DNA of 46,135 bases, from contig MIAO01000128.1 in assembly GCA_001829155.1 (NCBI GenBank), forward strand, positions 8,007 through 54,141. Reading direction: 5' to 3'. This document shows, one piece after another, positions 7,730-16,496 of this stretch. The notes beneath the pieces are model-generated. The model saw only the letters and a program-made list of their open reading frames with translations. It was not told the DNA's origin and searched no databases. This stretch comes from Spirochaetes bacterium GWB1_36_13 (GTDB lineage: Bacteria; Spirochaetota; GWB1-36-13). Position numbers and translations under genes: made by a program. The stretch's first letter is position 1. Each line of letters begins with the position of its first letter.

Positions 7730-9696
7730 AAGAAACCTGCCAGACTGTAAAAAATAACCATCAATAAGATAGCGAGAAGATAAGTTCTTAAATCCGAAGT
7801 TTTAAAAAATTGAAAACGAAGGGAAAATGCTTGTATTTTTTTAAAAAGCGGGCGCAGGAGTTTTTCTTCCACAAAATCGGAAGAATGCGTGCTAAAGCTC
7901 TTGTCGGAATAAGGGAAATTGGATGATTTTTCGATTTTTTGGTAGCCTAAAACAGAGTCTGGTATTTCAGAAAGCTCATCGGAGAAGGATGAAGCGGTGT
8001 ACTGCATTCGCGGAGTTTGTTTCTCATAGCCGCATCCCCATGCCGGGGCAGTTCGTTGTCCATATTTTTTATAGATTATTTTTTTCAAAAGAAAAAGAAT
8101 AACAAAAACTGCGAGCAAGGCAAAAAAAATCAAGCTGATTGAAAGCCAGTTGAGATTGGATAAAATCGGGAGAGGATTTCCTTTTACAAAACCATCTCCC
8201 AAAACCTGAGAAACGAATTGGATCAAAGGGATGGGATAAACTCCGATGACGAGCATCAGCAGAGCAAGGATTCCAAGAGAAAAGGCGTCAAAAAAAGAAA
8301 AATAAAATTTCTTTATTTCTGTTCTTTGCGAGCCTAAAAAAACAATCGAATAAATTTTTGTAAAACAGGCTACCGCAAGCCCTCCTGCAAAAGCAAGCGC
8401 CACGGCTGACAAAAGCATCATAAGCGGGTAGTGGTTTTTGAGTTCCTTTGCCGCCTGAAAAAAACCGTTGTAAATCAGAAATTCGGAGATAAATCCGTTT
8501 AAGAAAGGAATACCAGTAATTGCGAGTGATCCGATCAGAAAAAAAACTGCAAAATAGGTTTTTCTATGGATGGCGCCACCCATCTGATTGATATCTCTGG
8601 TATGAAAATTGTGATAAAGAATGCCGCTTCCCATAAATAAAAGGCTTTTAAAAAGAGAATGGTTGAGAGTATGGAGAAGAGCTCCGCCAAAGCCGATGAC
8701 CTGAATAGGAAAAGACTGACAGGCAGAGCCGATCAATCCTAAACCGATTCCTATTCCAATGATACCGATATTTTCCACTGAAGAATAAGCCAAAATTTTT
8801 TTAATGTCTTTTTGAACAATTGCATACCATATTCCAAAGACTGCACTGATGATCCCGATGAAAAGAACAATCCAGCCCATCCATTCGGAAACAGGGCGGG
8901 CAAATTGAAAGGTTCTTAAAAGTCCGTAAATTCCTGTTTTGATGATGACAGCGGAAAGAAAAGCGCTGAAAACTGTCGGTGCGATGGGATGAGCCTTTGG
9001 CAGCCAAAAATGAAAGGGAATAAATCCTGCTTTCATTCCAAATCCGATGATTGAAAGAAGGTAGAGGAAAGGCACGAGAGTATCTGAATCAGAGTTCATA
9101 TGAAAATCACTCAAAAACCAACTCCCTGTGTGGCGGTGGAGGAGAAAGAAAAAGAAAGCGAGGGCAAAAACAACAACATGACTCATCACAAAATAGTAAA
9201 AACTCCCAATTTCCACTTCTTTTTTTTCTTTTTCAAAAATCATCCCGAGATAAGCAAAAAGACTCATCAGTTCCCAAAAAACCAAGAAAACGACTGCTTG
9301 ATTGACCACTACAACCAATTGAGTAAAGACAAGAAGTCCTGCATAAAAAAACAAGGTGCTTTTGACAGACTTTTTTTCTTTGATCTCATGGTTAAAGTAC
9401 GAATAACTGAAAATTGTGATCGGGATGCCTGCGAGTTGAATCAGGAAAAGAAAGTAAAAAGCCAAAGAGTCGAAACGGAAATATTCAAGAGGAATTGGAA
9501 AATCAGTTGGGAATAAAATAGGAGTTTCTGATAAAATTGAAGATAAAACGCTCGTTAAGCCTGAAACAAGTCCTATTAAAAGAATGAAGTGAAAGACTTG
9601 CGATGCTTTCTTGTTATTTCGAAACACAATTAAAAAAATAGAAGAAAAAATCTGAAGAAATAATGAGGAAAAAAAGAAAACAATAAAATTATTCAT
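7717..9696 (-). CDS. hyfB: HyfB-like proton-pumping membrane subunit (NuoL/MrpA family)
   Basis: A 659-residue polytopic protein of the NuoL/HyfB family, the largest antiporter-like subunit of the complex. Glu142 (FWELMSLFAYLGM) and Lys222 (GFGMKAGFIPFHFWLPKAHP) are the conserved membrane charges, followed by KKILAYSSVENIGI. The C-terminal GCGYEKQTPRMQYTASSFSD is characteristic of HyfB/HycC rather than NuoL. I chose the ATG at 9696, which gives a normal hydrophobic N-terminus; an in-frame TTG at 9711 would add five residues. The gene overlaps the end of the HTH-EIIA gene by eight bases. Confidence 0.85.
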   Translation of the reverse strand: MNNFIVFFFSSLFLQIFSSIFLIVFRNNKKASQVFHFILLIGLVSGLTSVLSSILSETPILFPTDFPIPLEYFRFDSLAFYFLFLIQLAGIPITIFSYSYFNHEIKEKKSVKSTLFFYAGLLVFTQLVVVVNQAVVFLVFWELMSLFAYLGMIFEKEKKEVEIGSFYYFVMSHVVVFALAFFFFLLHRHTGSWFLSDFHMNSDSDTLVPFLYLLSIIGFGMKAGFIPFHFWLPKAHPIAPTVFSAFLSAVIIKTGIYGLLRTFQFARPVSEWMGWIVLFIGIISAVFGIWYAIVQKDIKKILAYSSVENIGIIGIGIGLGLIGSACQSFPIQVIGFGGALLHTLNHSLFKSLLFMGSGILYHNFHTRDINQMGGAIHRKTYFAVFFLIGSLAITGIPFLNGFISEFLIYNGFFQAAKELKNHYPLMMLLSAVALAFAGGLAVACFTKIYSIVFLGSQRTEIKKFYFSFFDAFSLGILALLMLVIGVYPIPLIQFVSQVLGDGFVKGNPLPILSNLNWLSISLIFFALLAVFVILFLLKKIIYKKYGQRTAPAWGCGYEKQTPRMQYTASSFSDELSEIPDSVLGYQKIEKSSNFPYSDKSFSTHSSDFVEEKLLRPLFKKIQAFSLRFQFFKTSDLRTYLLAILLMVIFYSLAGFLWDS

Positions 9697-10357
9697 GGTT
9701 CGGGTTCTCAATCTCTTGAATCAAATCTATCAGAGACTGATATTCAAGTCTTTCAGACAAGGCCTTTCTAAAAGTTTCTTTAGACAAAAGAAAGCTTAAA
9801 TGAGACAATAAACTTAAATGCTGTTTTATGCTCTGAGAAATCAATAAGATAATGGTATGAACAGGTTTTTGATCAAGTGCCTGTAAATCAAGTTTGGTTT
9901 CGAGGAAAAAAAAATGAACCATGGGTTTGTCTCTTCCAAGCATGAGAGGGATTCTAGGGTGAGGGAGGCTTATTCCGTTTCCAATAGCTGTACTCATAAG
10001 CTTTTCCCGGCTTTTCAATAATTCTGTAATCATTGACCTGTCGATATTTTTTTCTAAGGGAAGCTTCTGAACCATCTCTTCAATATATGAATTTTCTGAA
10101 AAATCGCAGTGGTAAAAAAAAGCATCGGGATCCAAAACTGTGTTTAAAGACTGAATGTGATATTCGCTCATATTTTCATGTTTTGAGAGATTGAGGGTCA
10201 GGTTTCTGGCAAGCGCCCATTCTATCATCTGTTGTTTATGGAAATAACACTGCCCGTTGATGGTTTGGAAAGGGAGTTCATTTTTTTTGATTAAGTTTTT
10301 CACTTCTTTTTCACTTAACTGAAACAAATGAGATATATCTTTGATTGTCAAATCCAT
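9689..10357 (-). CDS. HTH-EIIA(Ntr) protein: DNA-binding-like domain plus PtsN-type EIIA
   Basis: A 222-residue protein at the head of the Ehr-like operon. Residues 1-55 look like an excisionase/MerR-type winged helix-turn-helix (TIKDISHLFQLSEKEVKNLI, then INGQCYFHKQQMIEWAL). Residues about 75-220 form a PtsN-like EIIA domain with the phospho-histidine in NGISLPHPR (His133). No sugar-transport domain is present. The obvious inference is a PTS-controlled transcription or activity regulator, perhaps acting on its own promoter region (10358-10634). An alternative is that the HTH-like part mediates only protein contacts. An AGAGGA site lies about 10 bases before the ATG. Confidence 0.82.
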   Translation of the reverse strand: MDLTIKDISHLFQLSEKEVKNLIKKNELPFQTINGQCYFHKQQMIEWALARNLTLNLSKHENMSEYHIQSLNTVLDPDAFFYHCDFSENSYIEEMVQKLPLEKNIDRSMITELLKSREKLMSTAIGNGISLPHPRIPLMLGRDKPMVHFFFLETKLDLQALDQKPVHTIILLISQSIKQHLSLLSHLSFLLSKETFRKALSERLEYQSLIDLIQEIENPNHE

Positions 10358-10634
10358 GACAACTAATCCTCTTTTAGCGCCTTGTAATAAAAGAATTGTG
10401 AGGCGACAAATTTAAACTTATTCAAAAATCAAAAATTTGTCAAGATGATTTTTAAAAAATCTATTTACCTCTCATTTTTTTTATTAAATTTAAACTTATG
10501 AAAAAAAATCGGCTCTTAATCTATTATTTACACAAACACAATCATTATCTAGCTTATTTCCATCTTCTCAGAAGGTGATCTTTTTTTGATTCAGTACTCT
10601 TTATCAAAAAATTGATTAACCAAGGAAGTTTTTT
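10358..10634. promoter_or_regulatory. Divergent control region between Ehr operon and sulP, with repeats
   Basis: This 277-base A+T-rich spacer must hold the promoters of both divergent units. The 14-base word AAATTTAAACTTAT occurs twice in the same orientation (10408-10421 and 10486-10499), with start points 78 bases apart. A perfect 9-base inverted repeat, GACAAATTT (10405-10413) and AAATTTGTC (10433-10441), encloses the first copy. These look like operator sites for a shared regulator, possibly the adjacent HTH-EIIA protein. I could not pick out convincing -35/-10 boxes. Confidence 0.45.
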
Positions 10635-12302
10635 ATGTTGATCCCAAAAATTTTAACTACTTTAAAAAATTATAATAAAAAATTGTTTTTGAATGATTTT
10701 ATTGCCGGCAGTATTGTGGTTATTGTCGCTATTCCTCTTTCTATCGCATTTGCTATTGCATCAGGCGTATCACCCGACAAGGGGCTTTTTACAGCAGTCG
10801 TAGCTGGGTTTCTTGTCTCAGTGCTTGGCGGAAGCAGGGTGCAGATCGGAGGTCCCTCTGGTTCATTTGTGATTATTGTTTATTCGATTATTCAGCAGTA
10901 TGGGATGGACGGACTGGTTATTACTACAGTGCTTGCTGGAATCATTCTGGTCGTTATGGGACTTGCAAAACTCGGCTCTTGGATTAAATTTATCCCCTAT
11001 CCGCTTGTGATAGGCTTTACCTCGGGAATTGCCATTGTTATTTTTTCCACTCAGATTAAAGATTTTTTTGGTCTTCCTATCGATAAAATCCCTGTCGATT
11101 TTATCGCAAAATGGTCAGTTTACATCAGTAATATGAATAAAATAAATATCTATACAACCGGTGTTGCGATGGGAGCTTTATTGCTGATTGTGATTTGGAA
11201 CCGTTTTTTTAAAAAAATACCGGGTTCTCTAATAGCTCTCATTGCAGGAACAGTTGTGGTGCAATTATTTGATTTTCCGGTGGCAACTATCGGCAGTATT
11301 TATGGGGATATTCCTTCATCCATTCCCATGCCCGTGTTTCCCAATGTGAGTTTCGAACTGATTAAAAATCTCATATCTCCGGCTTTTGTCATTGCTCTTC
11401 TTGTAGCAATTGAATCTCTCTTAACCGCTGTCGTTGCAGATGGAATGATTGGGGGAAAGCATCGATCCAATATGGAATTGATTGCTCAAGGAGCGGCAAA
11501 CATTTTTTCCCCTCTTTTTGGAGGGATTCCTGCGGCAGGCGCTTTGGCAAGAACAGCTACGAATATTAAAAACGGTGCGAAAACCCCGATTGCAGGACTG
11601 ACTTACTCTTTTATGGTTCTTTTGGTCATGTTGTTTTTTGGTAAATGGGCTACATTGATTCCTTTTCCTGTCCTTGCAGCGGTGCTTACGGTGGTTTCTT
11701 ACCATATGTGCGAATGGAGGACTTTTGTTTCTTTATTAAAAAATCCGAAAAGCGATGTTGCAATCCTTTTCATTTCTTTTTTTCTGACTGTTTTTGTCGA
11801 TTTGGCGACTGCAATAGAAATTGGAATGATTTTATCGGCTTTTCTTTTTATGCGGAGGATGGCGGCGGTTTCTAATGTCGAAATTTTAAATAAAATCTCG
11901 ACTGAAGAAGAAGAACAGGATGATCCTCTTTCGATTGCAAAAAGAAAAATTCCAGAAAGTGTCGATATATTTGAAATCAATGGTCCTTTTTTCTTTGGAG
12001 CGGCTCATAAGTTTAAGGAAGCGATTGCGCAAATCCAGAAAAAACCTAAAATCCGAATCATTCGGATGCGGTTTGTTCCAGCGGTTGATTCGACCGGAAT
12101 TCAAAATCTTAGAGAAGTTTTTCTTGATTGCCGGAAAAACAACATCCTATTTATTATTTCAGGTATCAATCCCCAGCCTCTCGATGCTTTTAGAAAATCA
12201 GGATTTGCAAAAGAAATCGGCGAAGAAAACATCTGTCTCGATATTGATCAGGCGCTCGCTCGGGCCAATGAGATTATAAATAATAAAAAGTATATTTGGT
12301 GA
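10635..12302 (+). CDS. SulP-family anion transporter with C-terminal STAS domain
   Basis: A 555-residue inner-membrane transporter. Residues about 15-410 form the hydrophobic SulP core, with typical stretches such as VAIPLSIAFAIASGVSPDKG and GGPSGSFVIIVYSI, and FSPLFGGIPAAGALARTATN in the middle. Residues about 440-550 form a cytoplasmic STAS domain with VDSTGIQ (Asp485-Ser486). Family members carry sulfate, bicarbonate, dicarboxylates or other anions; the sequence does not decide which. An AAGGA site lies before the ATG. It is transcribed away from the Ehr-like operon and converges with the SpoIIE-type phosphatase gene, 14 bases apart. Confidence 0.88.
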   Translation: MLIPKILTTLKNYNKKLFLNDFIAGSIVVIVAIPLSIAFAIASGVSPDKGLFTAVVAGFLVSVLGGSRVQIGGPSGSFVIIVYSIIQQYGMDGLVITTVLAGIILVVMGLAKLGSWIKFIPYPLVIGFTSGIAIVIFSTQIKDFFGLPIDKIPVDFIAKWSVYISNMNKINIYTTGVAMGALLLIVIWNRFFKKIPGSLIALIAGTVVVQLFDFPVATIGSIYGDIPSSIPMPVFPNVSFELIKNLISPAFVIALLVAIESLLTAVVADGMIGGKHRSNMELIAQGAANIFSPLFGGIPAAGALARTATNIKNGAKTPIAGLTYSFMVLLVMLFFGKWATLIPFPVLAAVLTVVSYHMCEWRTFVSLLKNPKSDVAILFISFFLTVFVDLATAIEIGMILSAFLFMRRMAAVSNVEILNKISTEEEEQDDPLSIAKRKIPESVDIFEINGPFFFGAAHKFKEAIAQIQKKPKIRIIRMRFVPAVDSTGIQNLREVFLDCRKNNILFIISGINPQPLDAFRKSGFAKEIGEENICLDIDQALARANEIINNKKYIW

Positions 12303-12316
12303 TCATAATGATATAC

Positions 12317-13645
12317 TTAAAAAATATCCATTATAACGAAAGCCATGTCGTCATCGAGTTCTTTTTTATTGCCAAAAAGAGCGTGTTTTTTGAGTTCCGA
12401 GAGAATGTGAGCGGAAAATTCTTTGACCGGAAGATGATAAGAAGTTTTAAAAATGTGATAGAGCTTTTCTTCAAAAAAGACAAAATTCTGATCCGCTGCT
12501 TCTGTCAGACCATCGGTGTAAAAAAACAAACGGTCATTCTCATGGAGATCGATTAGCTGTTCTTCAAGTTTAATTTCATCAAAAACCCCTAAAAATCTGC
12601 CTTTGGTGGAAAATTCGTTCCAGATAGAATTGATCCGGCTGAGGCTGAAAAACGGGTTGTGTCCGGCTGAACTAAACCGAATCGTTTTTTTATCCAGGTC
12701 AATAAAAGCATAAAAAGCAGTGACAAAGTTTCCGGAAGTTTTATCAAGAATCGAACGGTTGATTTCTTCTAAAACTTTGATCGGATTTGAAGCATTGTTT
12801 TTAACAAAATCAGACTGAAAAACCATTTTTATCATGCTGGTAATAAAAGCTGCCGGGACTCCATGCCCTGAGACATCGGCAATCAGAAATCCAAATTTCC
12901 CATTATCTTTGGGGTCGGGGTAAATAAAATCATAATAATCGCCGCCCACATTTTTCATGGGCAGGTATTCTGACACAAGTTTTATTTTTGGATGGATTGG
13001 AAGTTTTTTTGGAAGAAAGTCTTTTTGGATTTTACCTGCCAGAATTGTTTCATTTTCAAATTGCTGATTCTGTTTTTCTATTTTTTTGTAAATCATATTA
13101 TTTTCAATAACTTTAGCGATCAATGATCCGCTTCTGCGGATATAGGATTTTTCTTCCTCGGAAAGAAAAACTGATTTATCATTGTCAGTAAAGAAAATAG
13201 CACCGTAAATTTTTGAGCCGAGTTTTAATGGAGTAATAAAAAGAGCTTTATTGCCTGAAAGTAAAAAATATTTTTTTGTATCTTCCGGCATTTTTTCAAA
13301 GACTACTTCAGGATAATAAAATTCTTTGTCTTGATTGATCGCTTGGCAGATCCACATAGGGTTTTTTTGATAGTTAATTTCAACTCCAAAAAAAGGTTCG
13401 AGAAATGTTTTTAGGTCCTGTGAAGTATTTGGATAGAGGCGTTCGAATATATTATGGATAACAAGTTTGTCGTTTTCATTAATGATTCCGATATTGCCAC
13501 GCTCGAAGGGAAGATGGGTGAGAAGGGTTTTTATTATCTCATCAATCAGTTCAAAAGAATCCATATTGAAATGAATTCTTTCCATGATGGAATGAACCAA
13601 ATGAAGTTCTTGTTTTAACAAATCATTTTCTTGATTTCTGTTCAT
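12317..13645 (-). CDS. GAF-domain SpoIIE/RsbU-type serine phosphatase
   Basis: A 442-residue cytoplasmic signalling protein. Residues about 20-180 are a GAF-like sensory domain, followed by a short coiled coil (near residues 185-205). The C-terminal part is a PP2C-type SpoIIE phosphatase with the metal-binding motifs GGDYYDF and ADVSGHGVPAAF, and the later aspartates in FFYTDGLTEA and DDDMAFVIMD. Such proteins dephosphorylate STAS-domain anti-anti-sigma factors. No separate STAS protein is next to it, but the convergent neighbour SulP has a STAS domain and an RsbW-like ATPase is coded at 41788. A functional link is inference only. Confidence 0.87.
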   Translation of the reverse strand: MNRNQENDLLKQELHLVHSIMERIHFNMDSFELIDEIIKTLLTHLPFERGNIGIINENDKLVIHNIFERLYPNTSQDLKTFLEPFFGVEINYQKNPMWICQAINQDKEFYYPEVVFEKMPEDTKKYFLLSGNKALFITPLKLGSKIYGAIFFTDNDKSVFLSEEEKSYIRRSGSLIAKVIENNMIYKKIEKQNQQFENETILAGKIQKDFLPKKLPIHPKIKLVSEYLPMKNVGGDYYDFIYPDPKDNGKFGFLIADVSGHGVPAAFITSMIKMVFQSDFVKNNASNPIKVLEEINRSILDKTSGNFVTAFYAFIDLDKKTIRFSSAGHNPFFSLSRINSIWNEFSTKGRFLGVFDEIKLEEQLIDLHENDRLFFYTDGLTEAADQNFVFFEEKLYHIFKTSYHLPVKEFSAHILSELKKHALFGNKKELDDDMAFVIMDIF

Positions 13646-13807
13646 TTTTTTTATTCCAATTTAGTTTTATAAAATATATTATAACCATGAAAGAAAAAAT
13701 AAGCAATTGTTTTTATTTTCCACAAAAAGAAAATTTTATTTTTTTTTGGCAGAAAAAGTTTATATTTGATTAATAAATGATACAATTTTGGAAATAGTGG
13801 AGGAGCA

Positions 13808-14029
13808 ATGTATAAAAAAATCTTGATCACTGGACTTTTATTAATCAGGCTGTCGATTATTGAAAACTATACCTTGTTATCATTGATATTTGTAAGTTTA
13901 TTAGAAAAGGTAGTTGTCTTTTCTTATGCAATCTTTCATAGCTTTTTTTGGTTATTAATCAGAGCAGTACGGTCACTGAGCACAGCCGAAGTGACACCTC
14001 GACTCCGCTCGGTGTCCGAGTTAATTTAA
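13808..14029 (+). pseudogene. Apparent gene start (signal-peptide-like) cut by a repeat element
   Basis: A good ribosome site (GGAGG, 13799-13803) precedes an ATG at 13808 and a lysine-then-hydrophobic start, MYKKILITGLLLI, as in an exported protein or lipoprotein. After about 12 codons the reading frame runs into the inverted-repeat element at 13845 and continues only as repeat sequence, ending at 14029. I read this as the remnant of a gene interrupted by the element; no continuation is recognisable after 14048. It could also be a chance ORF. Confidence 0.3.
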
Positions 14030-14048
14030 ACAATAATCGACAGCCTGA
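13845..14048. repeat. 204-bp repeat element with 18-bp perfect inverted ends, copy B
   Basis: The left end TCAGGCTGTCGATTATTG (13845-13862) is the exact reverse complement of the right end (14031-14048). Inside, 13974-13993 and 13995-14014 form an imperfect hairpin (CACTGAG/CTCGGTG type arms) that is markedly richer in G+C than the surroundings. Copy A at 1-125 shares the right half, and 45982-45998 shares the left end with one mismatch. No transposase is coded, so it resembles a MITE-like or REP-like element. I saw no clear target-site duplication. Confidence 0.75.
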
Positions 14049-14145
14049 ATACAGAATGGTTTAATTTATTTTGAATAGGATTTGACTTCTCATTTAATTT
14101 AATAAAAGAATTGAGTTAGACAGAAAATAATAAAAGGCATGAAAA

Positions 14146-15216
14146 ATGTACGATATTGTTATCATAGGCGGAGGACCTGCGGGAGCCAGTTTTGCCAGGC
14201 TTATCGGGAAGCGTTATAAAGTGCTTCTTTTAGAAAAAAGAAGTTTCGATTTGAATAAGACAAGGGAAAAATCCTGCGGAGGGCTGATTGCTCCTGATGC
14301 CCAGCTTATGCTGGCCCGTTTCGGGCTTGGAATACCAAAATCTGTTTTAATCAGTCCTCAGATGTTTGCGGTAAGAACTATTGATATTGAAAATCATATC
14401 GAACGCTATTATCAAAGACACTATATCAATATTGATCGTCAGGCATTTGATCAATGGCTGGAAAGCCTGATTCCTCAGGAAGTGAAAATTATCAATAATG
14501 CAGTTTATCATTCTTACCGCATGGAAAACGATGAGATTGTAGTCAAGTTTTTTTATCAGGGAAAAATTTATGAAGAAAAAACAAAGCTTTTGGCGGGTGC
14601 GGACGGGGCTTTTTCAATGCTCAGAAATCAGGCTTTTCCCGATTCTCCCAAGCCAAAACTTTATATTTCGATACAGGAATGGTTTGAGACCCATAAAAAT
14701 CTGGATTATTACGGAGCTGTTTTTGACCGTGAAATTACTGATTTTTATTCATGGATGATCCCGAAAGAAAATACGCTGATTTTAGGAACCGCTTTAGAAC
14801 CTGGAAAACAGGCAGGTGAAAAATTTCAACTATTGAAAAACAAATTGAAAAATTACGGATTCCAGTTTGAGAAAAGTATTAAAAAAAACGGTGCCTGTCT
14901 TTTTCGTCCTATTCATTCCAAGCAGATTTGCACAGGCAGTCAAAAAATCGCCCTTTTAGGGGAAGCGGCGGGGTTTATCAGCCCGAGTTCAGCTGAAGGG
15001 CTAAGCTATGCTTTTAAAAGCGCTCTTGCCCTAGCGCGGTCACTGGAGGGCGGGCTGGAGGGTTTTGCGGGAGTTTATAAAAAAGAAGCTCAGTCTTTGA
15101 TGAGAAATATTTTTTTCAAAAATCTCAAATCTCCGGCAATGTACAACCGGGTTTTGAGAAAATTGATTTTAAAATCAGGAGTGAAGTCGTTAAAGATTGA
15201 AAAAATGAAGATATAA
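14146..15216 (+). CDS. Geranylgeranyl-reductase-family FAD-dependent oxidoreductase
   Basis: A 356-residue flavoprotein. The N-terminal DIVIIGGGPAGASFARLI is a Rossmann FAD-binding motif. CGGLIAP (about residue 44) is typical of the geranylgeranyl-reductase/FixC-like family, GADGAFSMLR (about 151-160) corresponds to the GD motif region, and LLGEAAGFISPSSAEGLSYA holds the second flavin contact. These enzymes reduce isoprenoid double bonds or hydroxylate aromatic and lipid substrates; the substrate here is not predictable. AAAGG precedes the ATG. It stands alone, convergent with metK, with a shared hairpin between them. Confidence 0.8.
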   Translation: MYDIVIIGGGPAGASFARLIGKRYKVLLLEKRSFDLNKTREKSCGGLIAPDAQLMLARFGLGIPKSVLISPQMFAVRTIDIENHIERYYQRHYINIDRQAFDQWLESLIPQEVKIINNAVYHSYRMENDEIVVKFFYQGKIYEEKTKLLAGADGAFSMLRNQAFPDSPKPKLYISIQEWFETHKNLDYYGAVFDREITDFYSWMIPKENTLILGTALEPGKQAGEKFQLLKNKLKNYGFQFEKSIKKNGACLFRPIHSKQICTGSQKIALLGEAAGFISPSSAEGLSYAFKSALALARSLEGGLEGFAGVYKKEAQSLMRNIFFKNLKSPAMYNRVLRKLILKSGVKSLKIEKMKI

Positions 15217-15218
15217 GG

Positions 15219-15245
15219 AAAAAACAGAGGGAAGAACCCCTCTGT
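15219..15245 (-). terminator. Terminator downstream of metK
   Basis: ACAGAGGG (15224-15231) pairs perfectly with CCCTCTGT (15238-15245) around a six-base loop. On the minus strand a T run follows the stem at once, fitting metK. On the plus strand the T run comes 10 bases later, so any action for the flavoprotein gene would be weaker. Confidence 0.8.
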
Positions 15246-15258
15246 CTGGATAGCTTTT

Positions 15259-16401
15259 TTATAATGAAGCTTTGATTTTTTCGACCATGTCTTTCTTTTC
15301 CCATGTAAACTCAGGAAGTTCTCTTCCAAAGTGTCCATAAGCAGCGGTTTTTGCGAAAATAGGTCTTCTTAATTGAAGGTGCTCTATAATTCCTTTTGGA
15401 GTCAGAGGAAAGATTTTCCGGATCATTTCTTCAATCTTTTCATGGTTTACTTTGCTGGTTCCATAAGTTTCAGCAAAAACGGAGACAGGTTCAGCAACTC
15501 CGATTGCATAGGCAAGCTGGATTTCACAGGTAGTGGCAATGCCTGCGGCAACAATGTTTTTTGCAATGTATCTTGCCATGTAGGCAGCGCTTCTATCGAC
15601 TTTAGTAGAGTCTTTTCCTGAGAAAGCTCCCCCTCCGTGTCTTCCGATTCCGCCGTAAGTATCAACAATGATTTTTCTTCCTGTCAGTCCTGCATCTCCC
15701 ATAGGACCGCCGATGACAAATCGTCCGGTAGGGTTGATATGGAAAGTGGTGTTTTTAGATAAAAGATTGGCAGGAATTGTTTTTTTGATAATTTCTTCAA
15801 TTACATATTCTTTGAGTGTTTTCAGATCCACTTCTGCGGCGTGCTGAGTAGAAATGACAACAGTGTCAATCGCGACCGGTTTGTCGTCTTCGTATCTTAC
15901 GCTGACTTGAGACTTAGAATCCGGTCTTAAAAATGTTGTTTCGCCTTTTTTTCTGGCTTCAGCCATTCTGTAAGTCAGTTTGTGCGCCATAAGGATCGGA
16001 AGCGGCATCAGTTCAGGTGTTTCCTGAGTGGCAAATCCGAACATCATCCCCTGATCTCCTGCTCCGTCTTTATCAACTCCCATAGCGATATCGGGAGATT
16101 GTTTGTTGACTCCGATTAAAACTCCGCATGAGTCTGCGTCAATTCCAAAAGAAGAATCCGTATAGCCGATTTCTCTGACCGTTTTCCGGACAATATCTGT
16201 ATAATCAAATTCTTTTGCTTTTGTGGTAATTTCACCTGTAACAACGATAAAACCGTTGGCGGCAAGGGTTTCGCATCCTACTCTGGAGTAGGGATCTTCT
16301 TTCAGTAAAGCATCAAGAACACTATCTGAAATTTGATCAGCGACTTTATCAGGGTGACCTTCTGAAACAGATTCAGAAGTAAAAATGCCTCTTTTAAACA
16401 T
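15259..16401 (-). CDS. metK: S-adenosylmethionine synthetase
   Basis: Makes S-adenosylmethionine from methionine and ATP in the cytosol. The protein of 380 residues has the usual length and landmarks: [20 protein letters not shown] at the N-terminus (nucleotide and methionine site), [12 protein letters not shown] (the phosphate loop region, near 110), and GGHGAFSGKD-like [20 protein letters not shown] in the C-terminal third. I chose the ATG at 16401 because AAGGAG lies six bases upstream; the longer frame starting with TTG at 16416 would swallow that site. Ends at a clear terminator. No SAM riboswitch is recognisable in the short leader. Confidence 0.96.
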   Translation of the reverse strand: MFKRGIFTSESVSEGHPDKVADQISDSVLDALLKEDPYSRVGCETLAANGFIVVTGEITTKAKEFDYTDIVRKTVREIGYTDSSFGIDADSCGVLIGVNKQSPDIAMGVDKDGAGDQGMMFGFATQETPELMPLPILMAHKLTYRMAEARKKGETTFLRPDSKSQVSVRYEDDKPVAIDTVVISTQHAAEVDLKTLKEYVIEEIIKKTIPANLLSKNTTFHINPTGRFVIGGPMGDAGLTGRKIIVDTYGGIGRHGGGAFSGKDSTKVDRSAAYMARYIAKNIVAAGIATTCEIQLAYAIGVAEPVSVFAETYGTSKVNHEKIEEMIRKIFPLTPKGIIEHLQLRRPIFAKTAAYGHFGRELPEFTWEKKDMVEKIKASL

Positions 16402-16496
16402 GAGCATCTCCTTCAATTTTTCTATATAGAGAATAAAAGATAATATTTTTTAAAGGTTTTTCAAAAAAATATATAACTATATGCTGATATAGTGTT

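Noticed and set aside
2514-9696. Respiratory complex I (nuo) operon
   Set aside because: There is no NuoE/F/G, NuoA or NuoJ; the HyfB C-terminus and HyfE-type subunit fit the hydrogenase-4/Ehr layout.
16402-16496. SAM riboswitch before metK
   Set aside because: The 95-base spacer is very A+T-rich and shows no conserved SAM-box helices or terminator.
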